A stretch of DNA of 64,000 nucleotides from Pseudeuparius sepicola (GCA_963920635.1 OY987298.1:123885735-123949734), one strand, 5' to 3'; numbered from the stretch's first letter, positions 12,048 to 23,349 are shown. Program-made: numbers and translations. The notes: generated by a model from the sequence alone, not told the origin.

Positions 12048-12640
12048 TACAGGGTAAACCCAGATACGATAGGTGTAAAAGACAAAAAAAATCGAGTTGA
12101 AATTTGCACCATATTTGTATATTTTGAAAATCAAGCAGGCCTTGACAGGGGCAATTTATTCATTTTCAGTTAATAATAAACTACCTTTTCCTTAAGAGAT
12201 ATCGAAAAGTTTTATTAGAAAAAGTTGTTTAGAATGCAAATCTAAGTCCCCGTACCCAATGTTAAAACAATCGGCATACTTTAATTTTTTTTTTAATTTC
12301 ACCTTTTGGGAAAAAAGTATGCCAATTGTTTTAAAATTTGGCACAAGGCCTTAAATTTGCTTCCTGAACCACTTTTTTTGATAAAATTTTTCGATATATG
12401 TTCTTGATTTGCGCTAAAACCGCAAAAATTGAAAAATTTGAAAAAATCAGTGTGCCGATTGTTTTAAAATTTTGTACGAAAACTTAGATTTGCATTCGGA
12501 CAACTTTTTCTAATCAAACTTTTCGATATCTCTTAACGAAAAGGTAATTTACCTGAACTGAAAATGAAAAAATTGCCCCTGTCAAGGCCTGCTTGATTTT
12601 TAAAATATAAAAATACGGTGCAAAATAGTTTCTAATCAAG
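12048..12640. repeat. Foldback element inside the hAT element
   Basis: It starts with TACAGGGTAAACCC. The left arm at about 12100-12290 (including AATCAAGCAGGCCTTGACAG and ATATCGAAAAGTTT) returns inverted at about 12440-12630. A second, smaller palindrome around GGCATACTTT/AAAGTATGCC lies at the centre. The right outer terminus is not preserved. No coding sequence was seen. Confidence 0.7.
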
Positions 12641-12673
12641 CAAGGCTGATCCCCAAAGGCTGATCCCCCAAAA

Positions 12674-13045
12674 GCCATATTGAATTTAGCGTGATGTCAC
12701 TAACTTTATCGTTTTCTACTCTTCAAGTCCTTTCATTCTGATATCCATATTAAAGGGGTTGAAAAGAAAATGGAATCCGCCATCTTGAAGCGGCCGCCAT
12801 ATTGAATTTAGTGTGATGTCACTAACTTTATCGTTTTCTACTGTTTCATTTGATACCCATATTAAGGGAGTTGAAAAGAAAACGTAATCCGCCATCTTGG
12901 AGTGGCGGCCATATTGAATTTAGTGTGATGTCACTAACTTTATCGTTTTCTACTCTTCAAGCCCTTTGATTGGATACACATATTAAGGTGGTTGACAAAA
13001 AATACATCATCCGTTATCTTGGAGCGGCGGCCATTTTGAATGTAT
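12674..13045. repeat. Minisatellite, about 112-122-bp unit, three copies plus part
   Basis: Units start with GCCATATTGAATTTAGYGTG at 12674, 12796 and 12908, and a partial unit starts at 13030. Each contains ACTTTATCGTTTTCTACT and ends with ATCCGCCATCTTGRAGYGGC. A single diverged unit of the same family lies in the opposite orientation at 52440-52560. Confidence 0.8.
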
Positions 13046-13499
13046 TACAATATTGAGTATTACATATTGCATTGTCACCAGAAGTAAATGTGCCTTGCAA
13101 GATTTTACCTAAACAAAAATTTTTAAATATATTTTTTTATTTTTGTTTGTGTAGCATTGCCAACTTGTTATTGTTTACGAATCACTATTTATATTTTCTA
13201 TGTACAATAAACTAAAATCTATAATAACAATAATAAGATAAAGGGTATTATTGTTATTATTATTGTTACCAAGTTACGGGCGGCAATTATTGAAAGGCCT
13301 AGGGGCGGCAAACTTCTTAATCCGCCACTGAGAATGTTCTAGATACCGACGTGAGCAGACTCGTGACGCATTATTTTCCGTAGTGGGGGTACTGTGTCGA
13401 CTTGCCCGCATATGTCAACTTGCCCACCCTTCCCCTAAAATGTTCCCCAGTTTCCCTAGTTCTTAAAAAATACAGTATATTGGTCATCGAAAACATTAT

Positions 13500-13592
13500 A
13501 TATCACTGTAAGCATATCGAAATCATGAGATCTCATGATTTCACACTTTCAAATCACTGTAAGCATATCGAAATCATGAGATCTCATGATAA
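13500..13592. repeat. 51-bp direct duplication containing an 18-bp perfect palindrome
   Basis: ATCATGAGATCTCATGAT is perfectly self-complementary and occurs at 13522-13539 and 13573-13590, preceded each time by the same CACTGTAAGCATATCGAA. The two units are spaced by 51 bp. It could be a dimeric protein-binding site or a small transposon scar. It lies just outside the Tigger-like element. Confidence 0.7.
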
Positions 13593-14544
13593 ATCAAAGT
13601 ACTTGACAACCCTGGCAATCGGCAGCTCCCTCCCCCTCGCTGTCGCAGATACCAATGGACTCGCGCAGTCTGCCATTGCCTCGCGTGAGGAGCACCTACC
13701 GGTTGGGTGGGGGGTAGGAAGGGATTATTCTACGAGAATTATAATAAACCACAGATAATTCCCCGTTCGCAATGTATGTTTCATAAAAAAAACCGTTCTG
13801 CTCTTTAAATTCTCTGCGAGTTAACACATTTTCTAAAATGCATTTCCCAAGGTGCCAAGACAAGCTAAAACTCCCGTAATCCCGCACCAAATTAATCGCA
13901 GATTAACTCGGACAACCCCCGTTGCTTATTCATTCGTATTCCCGGCATGGTCGCCCGGCCAAAACCGCGACCCTGCGAAGATTTGTGTCCCGATCACCCG
14001 GGACGTTGCCGTCCCCGGTGGCGTTTAATTGTGATCGATTACTCCGTTTGCGTCGCACGCTGCGAAAGTGCCTTCCGCATACTGATGATGCAGAGAAAAA
14101 CCTTAAAGCGGGAAAGATAATCTAGGGAAGCCGACAATGCCAATGCCGTATATCCTGAAGCGTGAAACTCCATCTCCAATCTTTAAAAAAATAAATTTCC
14201 ATGCTTGAAAGGTTCGCACCTACTGCATTTAAGCAAGGATTGTGTTTTCATAAAGCGTCTCTGTCAATAACGAAACTCGTGTCAAATAACTATTATCATA
14301 TAGAAGAATATGGTGTATGTTCTTCTATGCTATTATTCTAGTCTAGTCTATTCTAGTTTAGGTACACCTCATATACTTATACTAGGGTGCCTCCTGAAGA
14401 GAATATCCTGACAAATATGTATTTTTTTAAGAACTTTATTAGAAAGAATAATTGCTTTTTCTAATGGGCTAACTTCGTATAAACCCTATGTTTAAATAAC
14501 AGTTATTGACCCTCATCCAGATTACATAAAACATCGTACCTACC
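13593..14544. other. TE-poor stretch with a GC-richer island
   Basis: 13620-14110 is distinctly less AT-rich than its surroundings, with TTAATCGCAGATTAACTCGG and GTTTAATTGTGATCGATTAC among possible homeodomain-type sites. Reading frames of 64-118 codons overlap it, but none looks like an Ig or other known domain and no convincing exon borders were found. Either a regulatory island or an unrecognised repeat is possible. 14140-14544 is AT-rich with nothing recognised. Confidence 0.3.
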
Positions 14545-14774
14545 CGGGTGACATTTTTGTCACTTTCGTATTTTTCTGTTTACGAGCTCGGTAGGGGATG
14601 CTTTTCCCTACATTTAGAGACATTTAAATAAAAAAATGTTCCTGGCAAATTCAAACAATGAAAATAGTAGGCAGAGGTTCAATTTTTGTTATGTAAACGT
14701 CTCTGAATGTACAAAAAGTATTCCCTACCGGACTCGTAAACAGTAAAATACGAAAGTGACAAAAATCACACCCG
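14545..14774. repeat. Short foldback element (about 230 bp)
   Basis: The left arm CGGGTGACATTTTTGTCACT with TTTCGTATTTTTCTGTTTAC returns inverted at the right end (GTAAACAGTAAAATACGAAA, then GTGACAAAAATCACACCCG). The arms are about 90 bp, diverged at several positions, with no coding content. Confidence 0.75.
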
Positions 14775-14992
14775 TCTACTATGTTTTTACGTAGGTAATC
14801 GTGAGGGTGTTTACTAAACATATGGCAAAACATCAATGGGTTTATTCCTGAGTTATTTTAGGTATATTTTGTTCCATTGACGATTTTAGGACAGTAGCTT
14901 TGTTTCGGCGATACACAACGATAAAGGATTTTCGACAAAACATTTTTTCTTATTTTTAAAATTATTATTCTAATAAAATATATTGCAATATA

Positions 14993-15873
14993 GAGGAAAG
15001 TCGCCTAATTTCGGATAGTGGTTTATCTAAGAAGCCATCTGTTGTTTTAAATTGAAACCTCACCCTATAAAATGCAAAAAGTCAAATTAAGCCCACTATG
15101 CAATATTGTGGTGGTACAATCTTTCTCCATTAGATGGCAGCTCCAAACGTCTAAATTGCATGGCGGAGTTTTATGTTCAGTCGCGGTTTGAGCTGTGTCA
15201 ATCTTTGAAATAATCGTTCCAGAATTTTGTGTTTGCGTCCTTAGGTGAGTTAATATATTAATTAAGCCGGTATTCAAAAATAACAGTACCGTATTACTCT
15301 AACCTAAAAAGTGAAAAGGTGCCTATAATTTCGGATAGTATATAAGGTTCCTAATTTCGGATACCAGAAACCCAAAATTCTGGCTTAATATAATATGCTG
15401 GTTGCGAGTAAATTGTTTATTTTCAGAAAAAGTGACATATCCATTGAAACTGGCCATTATAATGAGGACAGAGGAAAACAAATGGGATACCTACCTATCC
15501 TAATGTCTCCAATTTTGTTTCGGTCCCGAAACATTGGAAATTACATCAAACAAGCTAATAAAGAAACTAGAAAAAACGTATGTGTGCGCCTTTTGTTTAA
15601 ATATATAGTTTTTACACTTGTAGAAAGTAGTCTCTTAATTTCGGATACAGTGTCCGAAATTAGGAACCCTTTTTCAGTCGCACCAAAAAGTACCGAATTC
15701 ATATACCGTCGTGTTCTTGGAAAAAACAAATGTAGTAAAATTATTTTGACAATAAATTTTGTTTTATTATAACATGTTGCATATGCTTATATGAAAATAT
15801 AAATAAAAAACACTTCTGTATAATAAATACTTAGTAAATTTAAAGTAGTATCCGAAATTCGGCGACTTTCCCT
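14993..15873. mobile_element. TA-flanked DNA element with CCTAATTTCGGATA motif array
   Basis: The ends read GAGGAAAGTCGCCTAATTTC and, as reverse complement at the right, AGGGAAAGTCGCCGAATTTC, each adjacent to a TA (14991-14992 and 15874-15875). The motif YTAATTTCGGATA recurs near 15005, 15325, 15350, 15634, 15650 (inverted) and 15849 (inverted). A 125-codon + strand frame at 15395-15772 overlaps the motifs and has no recognised domain. The architecture is the same as at 6626-7548 and 7665-13435, with an unrelated motif. Confidence 0.7.
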
Positions 15874-15875
15874 TA

Positions 15876-18477
15876 TTGGCTCAATAATTGATTAAGGTCG
15901 ATAGCTCACATTCAAAATATTGTTATTGCCGAAACGAAACAAAAGCGGCTTTCACAAAACCGCATCAAACGATAAAATATTCTTAAAATAACCCATCGAA
16001 CAACCCCTTGAATTTTTGCCTTATATTAACTAAACACCCTGTATACAATTAAAAAATGTAAACTTGGAAAAAAAGTAAGTACACCTACCATTGTGTAGCA
16101 GGTGCTTTTTGGGCTAGTCAATAGTATGGTAGGAAGTAGGATTATTATAGAAAGCCACTTTAAATATTTATGTATTCAACAAATTTTTAAAAATATACAG
16201 GCAATTATTAAATACATTACTAACATTTGAAATGCTTAAACTTTTATATTTACTTGATTTACTTGGTAGTGGCTAATCACCCGATCTGTAAAAATCGAAG
16301 AATAGTAAATAATCTTTTAGTTATTGGGCTAGATAATTGCTTACCTTTACCTTTAGGTAGGTATAGCGTTGAGGAAAGGAATGTATTCTTCACTCAACGG
16401 GTATAGTCAGCACATGCAAACAAGCGTCAAACAACGGATATTTAATAAGGTTTTTGATTTAAACTTTTTTAGAACTATAATTTTCTTTCGGACCTATAAA
16501 CAGAACACGACGCGCAGAAATCCAACAAGAAACTGACTGAGGGAGGAGAAAGTCCAAATATTCCGTTATTTTGACCTTGATCGCAACACGGGCCGAATTT
16601 AAAAATCACACGACCGGTGTAAATGAAACAGGAGCGGTATTAAAAAGACACGAGGTGTTAAAAATAGTATCCATGATTAGCACTAAAATTACACTTTAAT
16701 ATGTGTGTTTTTAGAAACACACACCGTGTATTTTCAACATCCGCTCGTGTATTTTTTACACATAAGGTATTTTCTGTTGAAAAAATAGACGTAATTGACA
16801 CTAAATCCATAGCCAACACTAAACTATGTGTTTTGGATAAGCAAAAATATCCTTGGAGTATTATTTTATGCAGATCGATCTTCAATAGCGTATAAAATTA
16901 TTGGAATTGGACTTGGACAGAAACTAAAGCGGAGGCTACGTATAAGACTTTGACTTTATGTATACATTTGTTTGGATGTGTTTGTCTAATTACCTATACA
17001 CACAAATATAATACATTAATTTTGAAAAATTTCATTTTAATCTCTAGTTTTATTACGAAGTCGAATTTGTTGAAAAAATTTACAGTTTAGTTATGACTTT
17101 CATTACAGTTTTTCATAATTAAACTATGAATGGTGCCACCAAATACGATTTAGTAACAGTTCATTAAATGATAAGAAGGAGCATTATGCAAACAATAGCT
17201 TCTGATTCATTACTGTGGTCAATGCCATTTTTCAATCCAGTTTGGAATCATAGGTTTATAAAACTGATTTTCAGATTGTTGATCACTCTACATCGATAGC
17301 TAACTGCTTCGTGGTCACTTTCAATGCTTCCATTCTTTCTTTGACTCAATTGTTTATCTCACCGACATTATGTTTTCCTATTAAACTGTTTTAAAATCAC
17401 CTGTAATTCCTAGAAATGATTTTCGTTTGCTAAATCTCTCCGAAAAATTTACGCAGTATGACAAATGTAAGAAAACTTCCTGGGTTAGGTACTTCTATCA
17501 AATTTAATCAGAGGTGTTACTTCCACACTTGACAATGAATACAACCACCCTAAGTGTGTTTCTGCTGTTTGTTTTTAAAATTATTAAGTTTCTCAAAAAA
17601 CTAAATACACCTCAGATACTTAATATTTGCCCAAATCCATATTTCGACAGGTCTGCAAAATTATGTATACATTTTCTCGTTATTATACATTTGAGAAAAA
17701 GAAGAAATACATTTTAGGTACATGGTTTTTGCAAGCGGTACCTAACTACATCAGGTTTGGCAGAATTTTGAATTTGGTGCTTTGAAAACCTAATACTTAT
17801 CTTTAAAAATAAACACAAAAAACACTTGGTGCTTAATACTATTCAAGGTCATGAACAATGAAAATGTTTTTAGTCACTTGATAATCACTTGTTAATATCA
17901 CTTGATTGTGTAATTTTGTGTATTCTTCCGTGATGAGAAAAACATAACATACTCAAACTGAGTATAACCCGCAAATTTTATTTTGTATATTTTTCTATAC
18001 ATAATAGTAGGGTCGAATGGCTATATCAATTTATTCTAATATTTTTCACATGGTATGTGGAACAAATAAAATGTAAATAACCCAACAAAATGTTAATAAA
18101 ATGTAAATAAAACAAAGCCACCGACAATTTAATTCGATGTTTTTTGTTACGTACGTATAAAATGCATTTTCACTCCTGCTACTTTTTACGTACATACACA
18201 TATATAGAGGTAAACAATAACGTGTTGTGCTCTAAAATTTAGTTAGAGCAGCATATTCAATAATTTAATATTTAAAAATTATTGCATGCTGAAAACTTAT
18301 AAAAGTTTAATAAACAAACTGAATGTGTACATGGTACCATTAATTATCAAAATATGCAGTCGCGCTGATTTAAAATGGATCGCCTAAAATTGAGGTTAAT
18401 TTTAATCTGCTTGCTATTTTTGGAATTAAAAAATGTTATAGTTTTGTTACCGATATTTACTAATGTACCTATATAAG
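15876..18477. other. AT-rich noncoding stretch, nothing gene-like
   Basis: Very AT-rich sequence with short chance frames only. An outward ACACCCTGTATAC terminus at about 16034 marks a transposon remnant. 16680-16760 has repeated GTGTTTTTAGAAACACACAC-like words and TGTGTATTTT runs. No exon candidate with splice borders was seen. Confidence 0.4.
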
Positions 18478-19220
18478 TACAATGTGTCCCGGATAAGAAT
18501 GAACAGCATGGGGATCTTGCAAACAGTGAGAGATAGAACAACGGTTAAATGGGGAAATAGTTGCGCAATTTTAAGGTTAATTAAAATGGTACAAACATAT
18601 TTCTAATATCTTTTGTCGTTTTTGAATTATTTTGAAAAAAGTAAAATTTTGCCTTTTCGATTTTATTTTTTTCTGAAGTTACCACAGACAGAAAAAAAAA
18701 AGAAAAAGACTTTCTTATGGCACTTTTTAACGGGCTTTAAGATGGCGTTTTTTAGATTTGTTCTACAACATTCCGTTTTTGAGAAACCATCTTCAACTTT
18801 ATTTTTTAAATACGGACCTGGATTTTTTTTTCAGTTTTTGAAAGCACTTTTTTGCAAATACCATGATATATATGACACGAAATATTTTTAAAATGTTTTG
18901 AGACAACTATACAGAAAATCCTTTTTTTTATTCATTTTTTTTCTATTGCGGCCCTGTATTTAATAATAAGAAGTCAACAATTTAACTTACAGTTTATTTT
19001 TACTGCGAAAACTTAATATTTGTAATATGGCCCTGTCTGCTTGTGTTTTCCTCTATTGTTGTACAACAAACAGTGTCGCATTGTGTTTTGGAGTAAATTC
19101 TTCTCTTTTCCTAATTGTGAGAAGAAAGCTGTAAGCCAATGAAACCAATAACTTTTGCCATTTATTAATTGCAACAATACATTCGTTCGGCTTCTGCTCT
19201 ATTTCTGTGACATAATATAT

Positions 19221-20097
19221 TACAGTGTATCCCCACTATCCCAGATGGGGTACCGCACTCTTGTAAAGTTTCTTATATTTGATTTTTTGAGAAAAAGTCA
19301 TTCTTGATAAAAGGTTTTGCTTGTTCTTAAAATAAGATTGGCATGGAAAAAGTTAACATTATTTATACTGGGTCACCAGAAAATTGAAAAAACGTTAATT
19401 AACATAAGAGTAAACTTATTAAATTAAATATTATTAAATTTATTCAGCGTGTTAAGTTACTTAGGTGTAAAAATTTTCAAAGTGTAAGGTCTACTTTGAT
19501 ATTTGATTTATTTTTGTTGTTTTTCTTCGATTAAATATTTTTCTGTAAATAGTATGACAAAACTGTATTAGCAAAAGTTAATCAGGGTAGGAAACTATGT
19601 ACTATGAAAAAATTTTGACAATCTTGGCTTACTTTGAGTTTCTTCCAATATTCTCCAAAATACAAAGTAGGCCTAGAATCTAGTTAGAATTGTTAAATTT
19701 TGTCATCAGGCGCAGTTTTCCATTCTGGCTAACTTTTGTTAATACAGTTTTGTCATACTATTTACAGAAAACCATTTAATCAAAGAAAAACAAGAAAAAA
19801 ATCAAAAAACAAAGTAGGCCTAACTCTTTGAAATTTTGTACACGTAAGTAACTTACTACGCCGACAAATTTTCTTTATAACTTTTTTCAGTATCTCTACA
19901 AATAGGGGCAGTTTACTCTTATGTTAATTAACGTTTTTTCAATTTTCTGGTCACCCAGAAGAAATAATGTTAACTTTTTCCATGCCAACCTTATTTTAAG
20001 AAAAAGCAAAACTTTTTATCAATAATGGTTTTTTTTCTAAAAATCAAATATAAGAAACTTTACAAGAGTGCGGTACCCCATCTGGGGACACACTGTA
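19221..20097. mobile_element. Nested foldback, TACAGTGTATCCCC termini
   Basis: The left arm (TACAGTGTATCCCC, CAGATGGGGTACCGCACTCT, TTAACATTATTTATACTGGG) returns inverted up to 20097. The loop, about 19470-19880, is itself partly palindromic (AACAAAACTGTATTAGC near 19555 against its inverse near 19740). No coding sequence was recognised. It is nested in the foldback at 18478-21155. Confidence 0.8.
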
Positions 20098-20116
20098 TAA
20101 CATACTAACATGTTAA

Positions 20117-20480
20117 TAGGGGGTTGCCGACAGCGAAAGTGACGTTAGATTTTGAATTTTTTTAAGTTGTATAGCATAAAATCTAATAACATTTTATAAA
20201 GAGGAAATTAATTATAGGTCTATGTCTCTTCAACATTAATAACATTTTACCTGGCAAAAATTTAGTACAAACATCTTTGTCTTCATTTTAATCATAAGAT
20301 CTTACAAGCAGTGTTTTGTTTTATAGGTTATAAAAACCTTGGCAAACATGATCTTATGATTAAAATGAAGACAGAGATGTTTGTACTAAATTTTTGCCAG
20401 GTAAAATGTTATTAGATTTTATGCTATACAACTTAAAAAATACGAAATCTAACGTCACTTTCGCTGTCGGCAATCCCCTC
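20117..20480. mobile_element. TTAA-flanked palindromic MITE, copy 1
   Basis: The inverted ends (K)AGGGGGTTGCCGACAGCG are flanked by TTAA at 20113-20116 and 20481-20484. Most of the element is one hairpin (TGGCAAAAATTTAGTACAAA returning inverted). A second member is at 59441-59778 with the same TTAA flanks. TTAA duplication is typical of piggyBac-type transposases, but the terminal bases do not start with the usual CCC, so the family is not certain. Confidence 0.8.
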
Positions 20481-21155
20481 TTAAATTTGTCGTCATTTGA
20501 AAAAGCACCCTCCATTTCTAATAATACAAATTATTTACTAAATGATACAGTGGGAGTTATTACAAATGACAAGGGGTTGGTTTCGTTGTTTCAAAGCCTT
20601 CTATAGGTGGAAAATTTTTATTTATTTTTTATTATCGTATGTGACTGTTATTAGTCTTTGTCGTCCTTTTTTCGGTTTTCCGATTGAAAGATAAGTGGTA
20701 AGTTAAATTGTTGACAAAACTGATTAATATTTAGACTTCTTATTATTAAATACAGTGCAGCATTACAAAAAAATTAATAGAAAAAAGTAATTTTCAGTAT
20801 AATTGTCTCAAAATATTTTAAAAATATTTCGTGTCATACATCATGGTATTTGCAATGAAATGTGCTTTCAAAATCTGCAAAAATCCAGGTCCGTATTTAA
20901 AAAAATAAAGTTGAAGATGGTTTGTCAAAAACGGAATGTTGTAGAACAAATCTAAAAACGCCTTTTTAACCACTGTAAAAAACGCCATAAGAAAGTGTTT
21001 TTCTTTTTTTCTATCTGGGATAATAACTTTAAAAAAAATCGAAAACGCAAAATTTTACTTATTTCAAAATAACTTTTCCCCCATTTAGCCGTCGTTCTAT
21101 CTCTCACCGTTTGCAATATCCCCATGCTGTTCATTCTTATCCGGGACACATTGTA

Positions 21156-21258
21156 TATACATAGTTGCTTCGTGTGCGACGTTTAGACTGAAGATTTCGA
21201 GTGTCGGGTTAGGGCAATCTAACGGCAGGTATGTACAACATTGCACCATTCCTTTCAG
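21156..21258. other. Intron end before the FN3 exon
   Basis: Short sequence between the foldback and the exon. It ends in a pyrimidine-rich CATTCCTTTCAG acceptor at 21247-21258. Confidence 0.6.
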
Positions 21259-21567
21259 GACGGCCGTCGGCCTTGAAGAACTGCACGATAACAAACCAGA
21301 CGGCCGACTGCCTGGCGGTGGAGTGCGTGGAGGGCTACGACGGCGGCATGACGCAGTCCTTCTTCATGGAGGTGGTGGAGATGGGCGCGCCCCGCGGCGC
21401 TCCGGCGCGACGCAACGTGACGTCGCGCGACGTCCCGTCCTTCGCCGTCGACGGGCTGGACCCGGCGGCCACCTACCGCCTGCTGCTCTACGCCGTCAAC
21501 CAGAAGGGCCGCAGCGACCCAACTGTGATAGACCCCGTTGCGTTCAAGGGGGTCGCCAAGCTTCAAG
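21259..21567 (+). CDS. Side-family protein, exon with membrane-proximal fibronectin III domain
   Basis: A GC-rich open exon between acceptor TTTCAG (21253-21258) and donor GTGGGT (21568). It encodes about 102 residues, starting RPSALKNCTI and ending FKGVAKLQ. The NQTADCLAVECVEGYDGG and YAVNQKGRSDP patterns match the fibronectin type III domain found next to the membrane in insect sidestep (Side) family proteins. These are type I Ig-superfamily receptors that bind Beaten path proteins in axon guidance and synaptic matching. The exon starts with two bases completing a split codon and ends with one base, which fits the exon at 40960. The upstream Ig exons are outside the window. Family assignment is from remembered patterns; the particular Side paralogue is not known. 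Confidence 0.85.
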
Positions 21568-22809
21568 GTGGGTATTGCCGCGGATATCGCATTTCGTGGA
21601 TGTGGAAACACGCCTTGCACAGGTGTTTCCGGGATTGGTTTTTGGTTTGAAATGAGTTTGAGTCGTAGCTACGCGGCATTAAGTGTTGAGCAGAGCCATA
21701 ATATATTAGTACCGCGAGTTGATCGACAAACGGATGCCATCACCAATCTTCAGTGCTTTCAATGCCTTTAGCGTTAGGTGAGGTTTGCTAGCTTTTATTC
21801 GCCTATAATGGCTAAAACCGCATAAATTCCACTGATGTCCTTTCTCTATTAGTGACATTAACCGTCGTTGTTAGATTTGCCCAACTGTCTACAAACAAGA
21901 GTAACGTCAGTTTTCGTCTATTTAAACTGTGTACTCTACTTTAACATCAGGGATAGTGGTACTGTTAATCTGTCCAAAAGAAGGAGGTAGATCCAAAAAA
22001 ATTCCAGGAAAGGGTTATTATTATTAAGTTAGGTACTATAGAAAAATCTTACTCTGACTATAAATTTACAGGTTTATTTAATTATCTATCTTTCTATTTA
22101 TCTATCCATCTATCCATCTATCCATCCATCCATCCATCCATCCATCCATTCATCCATCTATCTATCTACCCATCTATCTAGGTATCTATCTATCTATCTA
22201 TCATAACGAGAAAAGGTGATAATGGGCAAACACTCAAAGTTAACAAAAAAAAAACTAGTAACCGCATATACGTGTTTCATGATATTTGGCAATCATCAGT
22301 ACGGTGTAACATTAACCAAATAAAAAGATAGGCATGATTTGGGAAGCAACAAATGAAGTCCAGGCAGGAGCCAACAGCACATTTGCAGCTTCAGTCAGCA
22401 CATCCCCTATTTTGGAGCTTGTACTAACATCGCCACGGAGGCTGCTAAAGCGACCTGCGTGGAAATCTTCATAACCCAAGATACAATGACAATAAGGATG
22501 TAAGATTAGCGAGTATAAATGTAATAATTACAAGAAAAGCTGATAATGGGCAAACACTCAAAGTTAACAAAAAGAAAAAACTAGTAACCGCATACACGTG
22601 TTTCATGCTATTTGGCAGTCATCAGTACGGTGTAACATTATCTATTTATCTATCTAGCTATCTATCTATCTATTTATCTATCTATCTATCTACACATCTA
22701 TCTATCTATATATCTATATATCTATCTATCCATCTATTTATGATTTCAAGTCAACAGATTTTCTAGTTAGCGTTTTATGGTACAAGATTTAACGTCCTTC
22801 AAATTCAGT
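21568..22809. other. Intron start with tetranucleotide arrays
   Basis: This is the 5' part of the 19.4-kb intron between the FN3 and transmembrane exons. 21570-22080 holds nothing recognised. The microsatellite-linked repeat is listed separately. Confidence 0.5.
22081..22740. repeat. Paired (TCTA/ATCC)n arrays with duplicated 110-bp unit
   Basis: Imperfect ATCT/ATCC arrays occupy 22081-22203 and 22638-22740. Each lies next to a copy of a unit starting near GATAATGGGCAAACACTCAA and ending TCAGTACGGTGTAACATT (22216-22315 and 22538-22640). A roughly 200-bp core separates the units. The layout resembles microsatellite-bearing nonautonomous transposons, but no diagnostic ends were identified. Confidence 0.55.
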
Positions 22810-22816
22810 GGGTAGA

Positions 22817-23349
22817 GGATAGCGGGATGAGGACAAGTAACACTATCTGTATGTTCAGATTATGCCGGCATTTCGACGTTTATTTTGCGTCTTCTTCAGG
22901 GCTTATCAAGTTTACAGTTATTTGGTCAACATAATAAAATAAAAAACTCTTAAAATTATCAACAAAGGAATACACAGGTGACAGATTACACGCTTGGTTA
23001 AAACAGCTGTCAATTTGCTAGGCAGGGCAGTACGTTTCCGGTCTGGTGAAATTATAGTATACCTGAAATTATAGTATAATTTCACCAGAAATTGTGAAAT
23101 TATAGGTAGTATAATTTCACCAGACCGGAAACGTACTGCCATGCCTAGCCAATTGACAGCTGTTTTAACCAAGCGTTCAATCTGTCACCTATGTATTCCT
23201 TCGTTGGTAATTTTAAGAGTTTTTTATTTTAATATGTTGACCAAATATCTGTAAACTTGATAAGCCCTGAAGAAGAGGCAAAATAAACGTCGAAACGTCG
23301 GCATAATCTGAACGTACAGATAGTGTTTCTTGTCCTCATCCCGCTAACC
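22817..23349. mobile_element. Foldback nested in the giant foldback
   Basis: The left end GGATAGCGGGATGAGGACAA returns inverted as TTGTCCTCATCCCGCTAACC at the right. The arms are about 230-250 bp, with shared words AAACGTCGAAA and TGACAGATTNNACGCTTGG and the ACCGGAAACGTACTGCC region. The centre near 23070 is a short AATTATAGTATA palindrome series. It has no coding content. Confidence 0.8.

Larger units (their letters stand above)
11217..13330. mobile_element. hAT element (2.1 kb) with exact 8-bp target duplication
   Basis: The left end CAGGGCCGGATTAA and right end TTAATCCGCCACTG are imperfect inverted repeats of the CAGTGGCGGATT type. The flanks carry an exact 8-bp duplication, AGAATGTT (11209-11216 and 13331-13338). 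GGGGCGGCAAACTT occurs just inside both ends in opposite sense. No intact transposase is present; a 68-codon minus-strand frame at 11593-11799 may be a remnant but has no diagnostic motif. A foldback (12048-12640) and a minisatellite (12674-13045) occupy much of the interior. Confidence 0.9.
7665..13435 (-). mobile_element. Tigger/pogo-like DNA transposon, broken by two hAT insertions
   Basis: The ends carry similar inverted termini built around GGGCAAGTTGRCATA, each next to a TA (7663-7664 and 13436-13437). The motif also recurs internally at about 10867, 10886, 10924, 13393 and 13411. A degraded transposase lies on the minus strand (10837 down to 7796). The element contains hAT insertions at 9433-10652 and 11217-13330; without them it would be roughly 2.4 kb. 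Outer boundaries are good to a few bases only, because the terminal bases have diverged. Confidence 0.7.
18478..21155. mobile_element. Large foldback element, TACAATGTGTCCCGG termini, with nested insertions
   Basis: The left arm at 18478-18990 and right arm at about 20698-21155 are inverted copies. The outer end TACAATGTGTCCCGGATAAG returns at 21136-21155. Shared inner words include GAACAGCATGGGGAT, AAAACGCCATAAGAAA and TTAATAATAAGAAGTC. Inside lie a second foldback (19221-20097) and a TTAA-flanked MITE (20117-20480). A 92-codon frame in the left arm is spurious. The element ends about 100 bp before the first Side-like exon. Confidence 0.85.

Noticed and set aside
13922..14125. A GC-rich 67-codon frame as an upstream Ig exon of the Side-like gene
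   Set aside because: No Ig pattern (Cys...Trp...Cys), and no acceptor/donor pair in a compatible phase.
21255..21655. Open frames of 110-121 codons on the other frames over the FN3 exon
   Set aside because: They are shadows of a GC-rich exon; only the frame with matching splice phase and FN3 pattern is kept.
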